DNA of 8,884 bases from Nitrospirota bacterium (GCA_003232715.1 QIJG01000158.1:1-8884), one strand, 5' to 3'. Positions 1 to 6,975 are shown, numbered from the stretch's first letter. A program made the numbers and translations. Notes: a model not told the origin generated them from the letters alone.

Positions 1-2
1 CT

Positions 3-1712
3 ATGGATTTAAGCAATGTTGTTGAGGAGATCAAGACTCGCCTTGATATCGTAGACCTGCTTTCCGGGTATATTGATCTGAAGAGGACAGGTCAGAATTT
101 TAAGGCACTCTGTCCGTTTCATACTGAAAAGACTCCCTCTTTTGTTGTGAGTCCCGATAAACAGATCTTTCATTGTTTTGGCTGCAGTGCCGGTGGAGAT
201 GTTGTTACCTTTATCATGAAGTATGAAAACATCTCCTTTCCCGAAGCCGTCAGAGCGCTTGCCGAGAGGGCTGGCATCAGGATTGAGCAGGAATCCGTCA
301 GGACATCTGCAACCACGACATTGAGGAAGAGACTTATAGAGATGCACAAGGAGGCCTGCACCTTTTATGAGAGTGAACTGGGCAGGAATGCACAGGCAAG
401 GGATTATCTCAAAAAAAGGGGGCTTTCAGATGAGACAATCGGGGAGTTTGCAATAGGGTTTGCCCCCGGCGGGAACCCGCTCTTAAAATTCCTGAAGGCA
501 AAGGGATATGCTGAGAGCGATATACTCGCCTCAGGGCTGTGTAAGGATACAGAGCGGGGGAAGATGGATACCTTCAGAAACAGGGTTGTCTTTCCGATAT
601 CCAATGTCCGGGGAGAGGTGATTGCCTTTGGTGGTCGAATCCTTATCGACAATGCCCGCGCCCCCAAGTATCTGAATTCACCGGAGACCATCCTTTTTAA
701 AAAATCTTCCGAACTTTTTGCTCTTAACCTTGCAAAGACAGATATAAGAAGGCGGGGGTATGTAATCATGATGGAGGGGTATCTGGATATTATAACCGCG
801 CATCAGCATGGAATAAAGAACTCCGTAGCCCCCCTTGGAACCGCACTCACAGAGGCCCAGGCAAAAAAATTGATGACCCTGACAAAGAAAATACTGCTTG
901 TGTTTGACTCTGATGATGCAGGGATTAAGGCCTCGGTCAGGGCTCTTTCCATGCTGTATGAGGATGGTTTTGTTGCAAAGGTATTATTGCTGCCGTCAGG
1001 AGACGACCCGGATACGTTTTTGAGAAAAAAAGGACGTGATGCCTTTCAGCAGAAATTCAGGGATGTTATGGGTCTTGTTGACTTCTATCTCTCTCTTTCC
1101 GGAGAAAGGGTTGACATTGTGAGGGATCTGATACTTATAATTTCCAGGGTAACGGACGGCATAATAAGGAGTGATTTAATAAGGGAGGTATCAGAAAAGA
1201 CAGGTCTTTCAGAGCAGTTTTTGAGAGAGGAACTGAATCTCCTGAGGAAAAAACCCGGTCTGTCCCGTAATGATAGAAAAAATGCCGAGCCAATGTCTGC
1301 CGAAAGGTTTCTTCTAGGTGTATACCTTTCTTATCCGGAGCATGTCCACCTGATAAGAGAGAGTATCACACCGGCTGAGATTGAAGATGAGAGTGTGAGG
1401 ACCATATTTGAAAAACTCTATTTTTCATCTGTCTCAAAGCTTGAGGAGATTATGTCAAAACTCAACGAGCATGAGTTGGACATTGTTACAGGGGCAACCA
1501 TGGGACTCAACATCGACGGTGATGAGGTTGAAAAAAATATCAGGGATTGCATAAAGACCATCAGGTATAAAAAACTTAAGAGAAGACTCAGAGATCTGGA
1601 GATGGAGATCAGAATTGCTGAAAACAGGGGTGAGGGAGACCTCATTAATAACCTGCAGGATCAGATGAATCTCCTGATCAAGGAAGGGAGGGCGGATGAA
1701 GGAGTATTTTGA
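3..1712 (+). CDS. dnaG: DNA primase DnaG
   Basis: DnaG makes the short RNA primers that start the leading strand and every Okazaki fragment, working with the replicative helicase at the fork. The 569-residue protein is close to the usual bacterial length (E. coli 581). A CHC2-type zinc-binding domain fills roughly residues 1-95, with Cys37, His40, Cys58 and Cys61 as ligands. The catalytic core follows, with a conserved RNR.VFPI block near 192-199 and a GGR block near 210-212. The TOPRIM fold carries the catalytic acid in MEGYLD (Glu258, Asp262) and the metal-binding FDSDDAG motif (Asp302, Asp304), followed by GDDPDTF at 333-339. Residues after about 430 are the divergent helicase-interaction region. 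The gene looks complete; only two bases precede the ATG, so its ribosome-binding site and any longer start cannot be seen. Its 3' end overlaps rpoD by 17 nt, which points to a dnaG-rpoD operon with translational coupling. Confidence 0.97.
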   Translation: MDLSNVVEEIKTRLDIVDLLSGYIDLKRTGQNFKALCPFHTEKTPSFVVSPDKQIFHCFGCSAGGDVVTFIMKYENISFPEAVRALAERAGIRIEQESVRTSATTTLRKRLIEMHKEACTFYESELGRNAQARDYLKKRGLSDETIGEFAIGFAPGGNPLLKFLKAKGYAESDILASGLCKDTERGKMDTFRNRVVFPISNVRGEVIAFGGRILIDNARAPKYLNSPETILFKKSSELFALNLAKTDIRRRGYVIMMEGYLDIITAHQHGIKNSVAPLGTALTEAQAKKLMTLTKKILLVFDSDDAGIKASVRALSMLYEDGFVAKVLLLPSGDDPDTFLRKKGRDAFQQKFRDVMGLVDFYLSLSGERVDIVRDLILIISRVTDGIIRSDLIREVSEKTGLSEQFLREELNLLRKKPGLSRNDRKNAEPMSAERFLLGVYLSYPEHVHLIRESITPAEIEDESVRTIFEKLYFSSVSKLEEIMSKLNEHELDIVTGATMGLNIDGDEVEKNIRDCIKTIRYKKLKRRLRDLEMEIRIAENRGEGDLINNLQDQMNLLIKEGRADEGVF

Positions 1713-3238
1713 TTTCTATGAAGATTCCATCTATGATTCAGACGGTTCAGGTCTGAGACCTGAAGAGAAAGAACTGTATGAAGAGGAGGGGGCAGGGCAG
1801 GGAGGCAAAGAGGAGCATGACCCGTTAAGGTCTTATATGAAAGAGATGGGGGCTGTCCCTCTTCTGACCAGGGAGGGAGAAGTAGAGATTGCAAAAGAGG
1901 CAGCTGACCATGGCTACATTTTCCGTTCCTCTAATCCTGAAAAAATTAATAATCCTTGGTGAATTGATAGGGCGGGGAGAAGCTCCTCTGAGGGAGATAG
2001 TACAGACAGAAGGTGATGAGAGTGAAGAAGATCTATTGGTCAGGAAAAGGGAGTTTTTCAGACATACCGAGAAGGTGAGGGAACTTTTCAACAAAAGGAT
2101 GCAGCTCCTTGGAGAACTGAGCAGGGAAGGCCTGAGGAAAAAGCAGGGGTCGGAAAAGGTTATCCGTGAGTTGAAAAACAATAGAAAAGATGTTTATGAG
2201 GAGATCAAGAACCTGAATCTGAAGGATTGTGCGGTAAATACTTTTGCAGATGAATTGAAGAGATTAAGTGATCTGCTAATTCATAATCATAGGGAACTCA
2301 TGCTGATAAAGAGGAGACTCAGGAAGAGAAATATTGTGCTCCCGGAAGAAGAAAATATTCATGAATATCCTGAAAAGGTACAGGGTACATTAAGAGAATA
2401 TTTCCTGAAACAAAAGGAGATTGCCTGGATGGAGAAGGACGTCGGGATGGAAAGTCAGGAACTCAGACACGTGCTCAGGGCAATCCTGAAATCCGACAAG
2501 ACCATACATGAGGTCAAATCGAGACTTGTAGAGGCCAACCTCAGGCTTGTCATAAGCATTGCAAAGAGATATATAGGCAAGGGGCTTAGCTTCTCTGACC
2601 TCATTCAGGAAGGTAATATAGGATTGATGAGGGCGGTTGACAAGTTTGAATACAGGCGGGGGTATAAGTTCAGTACTTATGCCACATGGTGGATCAGGCA
2701 GGCTATAACACGGGCTATTGCCGACCAATCCCGTACAATAAGAATACCTGTGCATATGATAGAGACCATAAACAAGGTTACAAGGGCCTCAAGAGAACTT
2801 GTCCAGGAATTCGGGAGAGAGCCTTCTGAGGAAGAGATTGCAAAAAGAATTGACATGCCGGAGGCGAGGGTAAAGGAGATACTCAAGATTGCCAAGGAAC
2901 CGATATCCCTTGAATCCCCTGTTGGTGATGATGAAGACGGCCAGCTCAGGGACTTCATCGAGGATACCCTGATGTCATCCCCCCTTGATGAAGCCATTCA
3001 CGGAGACCTGAGAAAGAACATTGAGAGGGTGCTTATGAGCCTGAACCCGAAGGAGGCCGAGGTTATAAGGAAACGATACGGCCTGGACGGGGCTAAATTC
3101 CCCCATACCCTTGAGCAGGTTGGCAAGGCTATGGAAGTAACCCGTGAAAGAGTGAGGCAGATTGAGGTTAAGGCCATAAGGAAGTTAAAACACCCCTCAA
3201 GAAGCAGGTGGCTTAAGTCTTTTATGGAAAGAACTTGA
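1696..3238 (+). CDS. rpoD: Primary (housekeeping) sigma factor RpoD, interrupted by an apparent frameshift
   Basis: RpoD directs RNA polymerase to housekeeping promoters. The first reading frame (1696 to about 1896) has an acidic stub of about 41 residues and then region 1.2, with DPLRSYMKEMGAVPLLTREG and EVEIAK. The second frame (from about 1910 to 3238) resumes with ATFSVP and runs through the non-conserved region, region 2 at about 2508-2760 (YATWWIRQAI for -10 melting), region 3 at about 2761-2970 and the region 4 helix-turn-helix (TLEQVGKAMEVTRERVRQIE) near 3110-3170. Compared with family members as I remember them, about 17 nt are missing at 1897-1919. This changes frame by +1 and removes the end of the region 1.2 helix. 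Classical region 1.1 is essentially absent, and in-frame stops upstream of 1696 rule out a longer N-terminus. A G-rich ribosome-binding site (1682-1692) lies within the dnaG 3' end. An assembly error is the likeliest reason for the break; an ATG at 1910 after GAGG could otherwise restart translation. Confidence 0.93.
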
Positions 3239-3264
3239 CCTCAGCGATAAAAGAAATCTATAAT
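3235..3264 (+). promoter_or_regulatory. Sigma-70 promoter for the tRNA gene
   Basis: TTGACC (3235-3240) and a perfect TATAAT (3259-3264) are separated by 18 bp. Transcription would start near 3271, about 8 nt before the mature tRNA 5' end. The -35 box overlaps the rpoD stop codon, so the tRNA can be transcribed independently of the dnaG-rpoD operon as well as by read-through. Spacing and match are close to consensus, but no transcript data are available. Confidence 0.8.
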
Positions 3265-3278
3265 AAAGACCGTCTTCA

Positions 3279-3354
3279 GGGCCCATAGCTCAGCTGGAAG
3301 AGCCACCGGCTCATAACCGGTTGGTCCCAGGTTCGAGTCCTGGTGGGCCCACCA
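3279..3354 (+). tRNA. tRNA with CAU anticodon, probably elongator tRNA-Met
   Basis: The 76-nt cloverleaf folds fully. It has acceptor stem GGGCCCA/TGGGCCC, D stem GCTC/GAGC with an 8-nt loop, anticodon stem ACCGG/CCGGT with loop CTCATAA (anticodon CAT at 3312-3314), a 5-nt variable loop, and T arm CCAGG/CCTGG with TTCGAGT. CCA is encoded at 3352-3354. The G1-C72 pair and the lack of three consecutive G-C pairs in the anticodon stem exclude initiator tRNA-fMet. Elongator Met is favoured, but a CAU tRNA could also be tRNA-Ile2, whose C34 is converted to lysidine. That choice depends on identity elements I cannot score here. No clear terminator follows. Confidence 0.93.
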
Positions 3355-3467
3355 TTTTACAAATCATTACTACATCAGTCCAGTGTTCCATTACTCCAGG
3401 ATTATGTGATACTGTTCTGAATAGCTGTTAGCTTGTAACAAAATCAACTGTTGTCAGATTGGAGAGA

Positions 3468-4217
3468 ATGAAAGAGGAACTCAAGCTTCTTGTTGCCCTT
3501 CAGGAGATAGATTCTATAATCCTTCGGAATAGACTCGAATTAAAAAAAGCGCCTGAAGAGATCAAACGTTATCAGGGACCTTTAAGCGAGTCTGAAAAGG
3601 CGCATAAGAGGGAGAAGGAAAAGTATGACTCTATTGAAAAGAAGAAAAAACAGAAAGAGCTTGAGGTAAAGGAGGTCGACGACAGGATTGAGAAGCTGAA
3701 ATCGAGAGTGTCGGATATAAAGACCAACAAGGAATATAGCGCTCATCTGAAAGAGATTGAAGTTATTGAGAAGGAAAGCTCAAGGTTGGAAGACGAGATC
3801 CTCTACATGATGGAAGAACTTGATGAGGTATCGGAGGGACTGAAAGAGGCTGAAAAACGGATTGGGGATGAGAAGAAACGCCTTCAGTCCTTACAGAAAG
3901 AACTGGATGTCAAGAGGGATTTGATCGAAAAGGAACTTGCAGAGCTGAAGGAGCAGAGAGAAGAGCTTGTCGGAAAGATTCCCACAGGCCTTTGTACCAG
4001 ATACATGGATGTTTTTCAGGAATCCAGCGGCCTGTCCGTGGTTGAGGCAAAGGATGAGAGATGCCTCGGATGTTATATGAGTATTCCCCCCCAGATCTAT
4101 GTTGAGATAAAGACATCAGATGAGATTATGCAATGTCCTCAATGCGGCAGATTCCTGTACCGTAAAGAGACAGCTGTCGAGGAAACACAGGATTCAGGCA
4201 GCAAGAATACAGATTGA
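3468..4217 (+). CDS. Coiled-coil protein with C-terminal C4 zinc ribbon (DUF164/zf-RING_7 type)
   Basis: This 249-residue cytoplasmic protein has two parts. The first ~170 residues are a long, highly charged coiled coil rich in Glu and Lys. The C-terminal part carries two CxxC knuckles, CLGC and CPQC, about 30 residues apart, typical of a four-cysteine zinc ribbon. The architecture matches the family that includes Helicobacter HP0958 (FlgZ), where it is linked to RNA and to flagellar sigma-factor function; the role in most bacteria is unsettled. The start at ATG 3468 is preferred over TTG 3459 because GGAGAG directly precedes the ATG and homologs begin near MKEELKLL; the spacing is rather short. 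It lies between a tRNA and rnpB, a placement I recall from related lineages. The name and general architecture are solid; no specific function is claimed. Confidence 0.85.
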   Translation: MKEELKLLVALQEIDSIILRNRLELKKAPEEIKRYQGPLSESEKAHKREKEKYDSIEKKKKQKELEVKEVDDRIEKLKSRVSDIKTNKEYSAHLKEIEVIEKESSRLEDEILYMMEELDEVSEGLKEAEKRIGDEKKRLQSLQKELDVKRDLIEKELAELKEQREELVGKIPTGLCTRYMDVFQESSGLSVVEAKDERCLGCYMSIPPQIYVEIKTSDEIMQCPQCGRFLYRKETAVEETQDSGSKNTD

Positions 4218-4296
4218 AAATAAAGAAACCGGCGTGCAGAAAACAGCGAAGCCGATTCCCTGGTGAAGAAGGCTGTTCAAAGAGTCAACCGTTAAC

Positions 4297-4302
4297 TACA
4301 AT
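4297..4302 (+). promoter_or_regulatory. Possible -10 box for rnpB
   Basis: TACAAT (5 of 6 matches to TATAAT) lies just upstream of the rnpB P1 helix and would start transcription near 4308-4310, a few bases inside the outermost P1 pairs. No convincing -35 box is present at the right distance; TTCAAA at 4276-4281 would give a 15-bp spacer. rnpB may therefore also depend on read-through from the zinc-ribbon gene. Apart from this, the 86 nt from 4218 to 4303 contain no gene. Confidence 0.35.
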
Positions 4303-4303
4303 G

Positions 4304-4770
4304 AATGCAGAGCAGGTGAGATGGTCGCTCCGTAATCCGGCATAAGCCTGAGATTGCGGAGAGGAAAGTCCGGGCTCCGAAGGGCAAGGACAGTGGCCAA
4401 GCGCCACCGTCCCGCAGCCGGTTGGATTTATCCAACCGGCTGCGGGACAGGGAAAGTGCCACAGAAAAGATACCGCCTGTGTGTAGGGGTCAGGTCTCAA
4501 CATTCAACATAAGCAGCAAGCTTATGTTGAATGTTGAGACCTGACCCCCTCGACTGGTAAGGGTGAAAAGGCGGGGTAAGAGCCCACCGCTGCGGGGGTG
4601 ACCTTGCAGGCATGGTAAACCCTGTCCGGAGTAAGGCCATGTAGGTTCCGCCTTGAGGGTGGCCCTCCCGATTGAGCGGAACGGGTAGGCTGCATGAGTC
4701 CGGGAGCAATCCCGGACCTCAGATGAATGACCATTATATACAGAACCCGGCTTATTGCCTGCTTTGCATT
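4304..4770 (+). ncRNA. rnpB: RNase P RNA (bacterial type A) with a palindromic repeat in P12
   Basis: This is the catalytic RNA of RNase P, which removes 5' leaders from pre-tRNAs. Its ends are set by a 13-bp P1 (4304-4316 with 4758-4770, one G-U pair). Conserved blocks appear in order: P2 ATGGTC/GACCAT, a short P3, the CR-I core AGGAAAGTCCGGGCTCC, CR-II near ACAGAAAAGATACCGCC, CR-III GGTAAGGGTGAAAAGG with GGTAAGAGCCCACCGC, ATGGTAAACCC, and CR-V with GATGAATGACC and CAGAACCCGGCTTA. P18 is GTCCGGG/CCCGGAC. The total of about 467 nt exceeds the common 350-400 nt because of two expansions. P9 is an 18-bp perfect stem (4409-4426/4431-4448), and P12 is replaced or filled by a 29-bp REP-like palindrome (4486-4548). 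All conserved core blocks remain intact, so the RNA is expected to be functional. The exact 5' and 3' ends are approximate. Confidence 0.95.
4485..4549. repeat. REP-like palindromic repeat, copy 1, inside rnpB P12
   Basis: A perfect inverted repeat pairs 4486-4514 with 4520-4548: 29 bp and a 5-nt loop (AGCAA). The outer arm begins AGGGGTCAGGTCTCAACATT. The first 28 nt (4485-4512) are identical to 4781-4808 of copy 2, and 24 nt of the right arm (4525-4548) match 4839-4862. The element encodes no protein and no transposase is nearby, so it would be a non-autonomous unit. Similar GGGGTCAGGTCT palindromes associated with Y1 (REP-associated) transposases occur in environmental proteobacteria and Nitrospirota as I recall; I cannot verify this here. 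No obvious target-site duplication flanks it. Confidence 0.9.
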
Positions 4771-4780
4771 AAAAATGTGA

Positions 4781-4863
4781 AGGGGTCAGGTCTCAACATT
4801 CAACATAAACAGGTTTTATTCTGGGAGCTTGAGAGTTGTGTTGAATGTTGAGACCTGACCCCT
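4781..4863. repeat. REP-like palindromic repeat, copy 2, between rnpB and nfeD
   Basis: This copy has a 25-bp perfect stem (4781-4805 with 4839-4863) and a 33-nt unpaired centre. The arms are the same as in copy 1. The centres also correspond: both copies carry CATAAxCAG after the left arm and AGCTT before the right arm, so copy 1 looks like an internally shortened derivative. It begins 10 nt after the rnpB P1 helix and ends 36 nt before the nfeD ATG. The transcribed hairpin could cap or end the rnpB transcript, but no T-run follows, so a classical intrinsic terminator is not supported. Confidence 0.9.
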
Positions 4864-4883
4864 GACTTTAAATCGGTTATAAT
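4855..4883 (+). promoter_or_regulatory. Probable nfeD promoter using the repeat arm as -35 box
   Basis: A perfect TATAAT (4878-4883) stands 17 bp downstream of CTGACC (4855-4860, 4 of 6 matches to TTGACA). The -35 box lies inside the right arm of palindrome copy 2. A start near 4890 would leave a leader of only about 10 nt before the ATG at 4900. That leader is A/T-only and has no Shine-Dalgarno sequence. Confidence 0.6.
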
Positions 4884-4899
4884 ATAAAAATAAAAAATT

Positions 4900-6198
4900 A
4901 TGAAAACTGTAAAGATAGCCGTCCTTTTCCTTTTGCTGTTCCTTTCATTGCCTCTACTGCTTTTTTCTGAAGGAACCAGGGCGGGGCAGGTCATGGTTAT
5001 AACTGTTCAGGGTGTCATAAATCCTGTCTCCTCTGAGTATATAGAAAAAAGTATCGAAGAGGCGAATGAAGAGGGAATGGAGGCGCTTGTAATTGAACTG
5101 GATACGCCGGGAGGCCTCGACACCTCCATGCGGTCAATTATAAAGGCCATAAACGGCAGTAAGGTGCCTGTGGTGGTTTATGTGGCCCCATCAGGGGCGA
5201 GGGCTGCCTCGGCAGGTGTCTTTATCACAATGGCCGCACATATTGCGGCAATGGCCCCGGGCACCAATATAGGTGCTGCCCACCCTGTTGGAATCGGTGG
5301 CAAGATGGATAAAACCATGGTTGAAAAGGTAACGAATGACGCTGTGGCTTATATAAAATCCATTGCTGAAAGACGCGGCAGAAATGCAGAATGGGCAGAG
5401 GATGCCGTAAGGAATAGTGTCTCCATCACTGCCCGCGAGGCACTGAAACTCGGGGTGATAGACCTTGTGAGCAAGGACCTTGAAGGCCTCCTTGACAGCA
5501 TTGACGGCATGAAGGTGGAAACCCCGGCAGGAGAGAGGGTGCTGCATACCAAAGGGGCTTCAGTTGTAAGGAAACGTATGGGCCTGAGGCTGAAAATACT
5601 TGCCTTGATAAGCAATCCCAATGTTGCTTATATCCTGATGCTCCTCGGTTTTTATGGTCTCTTCTTTGAGTTCACAAACCCGGGCTCGATATTTCCGGGG
5701 GTGGTGGGCGGAATATGCCTTATACTTGCCTTTTATGCCTTCCAGACCTTACCCGTCAATTATGCAGGGCTTCTTCTTATTGTCCTTGCCGTAATCCTCT
5801 TTGTCCTGGAGATAAAGATAACATCTGGTGGAATCCTGACCATCGGTGGTATTATATCCATGATTATAGGTTCTATAATGCTGTTTGAAAGTCCGGACCC
5901 CTTTCTTAAACTCTCCATATACCTTATCGTGCCGGCAGTCCTTGCAACGGCCTTCTTTTTCTCTGTAACCGTTGGTCTTGTGGTAAAGGCGTGGAAGAGA
6001 AAACCCGTAACAGGGGTTGAGGGTCTTGTGGGGCTTGAGGGAGTTGCCCATACGGATATATTTGATACCGGTATGGCACTTGTGCACGGAGAATACTGGA
6101 GGGCATGTAGTGATGAAGTGGTTAAAAAGGGAGAAAAGGTAGTGGTTGAGTCTATTTCGGGACTCATAATAAAAGTAAAAAAGGAGGAACGGAAATGA
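4900..6198 (+). CDS. Long-form NfeD: membrane-bound ClpP-class serine protease with C-terminal NfeD/OB domain
   Basis: The 432-residue protein belongs to the long NfeD (NfeD1b) family typified by archaeal PH1510 (about 441 residues), a membrane protease that cleaves its stomatin partner. An N-terminal signal or anchor segment (about 5-23) precedes the ClpP-like domain (about 30-230). This has DTPGG at 69-72, the nucleophile in AASAG (Ser104) and the probable general-base Lys143 in EKVTND, so the Ser-Lys dyad is present. Several hydrophobic helices span about 235-365, followed by the OB-fold NfeD domain to the C-terminus. The ATG at 4900 gives a proper signal-like start but has no Shine-Dalgarno; the next in-frame ATG (4993) would remove the signal. 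The stop overlaps the start of the slipin gene (ATGA), so the pair is co-translated. The dyad assignment rests on alignment from memory. Confidence 0.93.
   Translation: MKTVKIAVLFLLLFLSLPLLLFSEGTRAGQVMVITVQGVINPVSSEYIEKSIEEANEEGMEALVIELDTPGGLDTSMRSIIKAINGSKVPVVVYVAPSGARAASAGVFITMAAHIAAMAPGTNIGAAHPVGIGGKMDKTMVEKVTNDAVAYIKSIAERRGRNAEWAEDAVRNSVSITAREALKLGVIDLVSKDLEGLLDSIDGMKVETPAGERVLHTKGASVVRKRMGLRLKILALISNPNVAYILMLLGFYGLFFEFTNPGSIFPGVVGGICLILAFYAFQTLPVNYAGLLLIVLAVILFVLEIKITSGGILTIGGIISMIIGSIMLFESPDPFLKLSIYLIVPAVLATAFFFSVTVGLVVKAWKRKPVTGVEGLVGLEGVAHTDIFDTGMALVHGEYWRACSDEVVKKGEKVVVESISGLIIKVKKEERK
6181..6187 (+). promoter_or_regulatory. Strong ribosome-binding site of the slipin gene
   Basis: AAGGAGG lies 7 nt before the ATG at 6195, within the last codons of nfeD. 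It contrasts with the absent Shine-Dalgarno of nfeD and would favour high slipin output relative to the protease. Confidence 0.85.
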
Positions 6199-6959
6199 TT
6201 TTCCCACCGCAGTTTTTAAGCCTTGTGTTCATTGTAGTAGTTATTATTTATTTCCTGGCAAGCTCTATCAAGATACTCAAGGAATATGAGCGGGGTGTGA
6301 TCTTCAGGCTTGGACGTATTATTCCGGTGAAAGGGCCGGGGCTCGTGATTATATGGCCGATGATCGATAAGCTTGTCAAGGTCAGTCTCAGGACAATAAC
6401 AATGGATGTGCCTTCGCAGGACATTATAACAAAGGATAATGTTACGGTCAAAGTCAATGCTGTTGTATATTTCAGGGTGATGGATCCTATAAAGGCAGTG
6501 ACTGCAATTGAGGACTATTATTTTGGTACGAGCCAGATGGCCCAGACAACACTCCGGAGCGTTCTCGGACAGAGTCAGCTTGATGAGTTACTCTCCAAGA
6601 GGGATGCCATCAATGCAGAATTGCAACGGATCATAGACTTTCAGACGGAACCGTGGGGTATAAAGGTAACGGCCGTTGAGGTCAAAAATGTTGACCTTCC
6701 TGTAGAGATGCAGAGGGCGATTGCAAAACAGGCAGAGGCTGAAAGAGAGCGCAGGGCAAAGGTAATCCATGCAGAAGGTGAATTCCAGGCTGCTCAGAAA
6801 CTTGCAGATGCTGCAAAGATTATTGCAACCGAACCTGCCACACTGCAGTTGAGATTCCTTCAGACGCTGACGGAGATATCTTCTGAAAAGAATTCAACCA
6901 TTATCTTCCCTGTTCCTATCGACCTGATAAAGACATTTATTGAAAAGAAGAGCTCGTAA
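6195..6959 (+). CDS. SPFH/stomatin-family slipin
   Basis: The 254-residue membrane scaffold protein has one N-terminal hydrophobic segment (about 7-24) and then a stomatin/prohibitin SPFH domain. Recognisable blocks are EYERGVIFRLGR (30-41), KGPGL (46-50), TMDVPSQDI (69-77), VYFRV (91-95) and WGIKVTAVEVKNVDLP (154-169). An Ala/Glu-rich coiled coil (about 172-210) follows. The C-terminal segment NSTIIFPVPIDLI (233-245) occupies the place where archaeal NfeD PH1510 cleaves stomatin PH1511, which supports a protease-substrate pairing with the upstream gene. Stomatins oligomerise in membrane microdomains and are tied to membrane-protein quality control; the exact role here is inferred. The gene overlaps nfeD by 4 nt and ends 36 nt before the convergent fabH stop. 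Confidence 0.93.
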   Translation: MIFPPQFLSLVFIVVVIIYFLASSIKILKEYERGVIFRLGRIIPVKGPGLVIIWPMIDKLVKVSLRTITMDVPSQDIITKDNVTVKVNAVVYFRVMDPIKAVTAIEDYYFGTSQMAQTTLRSVLGQSQLDELLSKRDAINAELQRIIDFQTEPWGIKVTAVEVKNVDLPVEMQRAIAKQAEAERERRAKVIHAEGEFQAAQKLADAAKIIATEPATLQLRFLQTLTEISSEKNSTIIFPVPIDLIKTFIEKKSS

Positions 6960-6975
6960 CGAGAGGTTTAGAGAT

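Noticed and set aside
1889..1922. Programmed frameshifting in rpoD
   Set aside because: No slippery site or stop-codon pause is visible, and the joined product would still be about six residues short in a conserved helix.
3279..3354. Initiator tRNA-fMet
   Set aside because: The first pair is G1-C72 and the anticodon stem lacks the three G-C pairs of initiators.
3355..3467. Promoter or small gene between the tRNA and the zinc-ribbon gene
   Set aside because: No -35/-10 pair with good spacing and no plausible coding frame could be supported in these 113 nt.
4285..4734. Short minus-strand open frames across rnpB
   Set aside because: They lie entirely within a well-folded RNase P RNA and its palindrome and have no recognisable protein features.
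4485..4863. CRISPR array or intrinsic terminators
   Set aside because: There are only two copies, each a palindrome with unequal centres and no regular spacers, and no T-run follows either stem.
4800..4994. Minus-strand open frame over palindrome copy 2 and the nfeD start
   Set aside because: It is a by-product of the repeat arm and the AT-rich leader; no ribosome-binding site or protein similarity is visible.
5749..6207. Long antisense frames within nfeD and its 3' end
   Set aside because: They are shadow frames of a strongly supported membrane protein gene.
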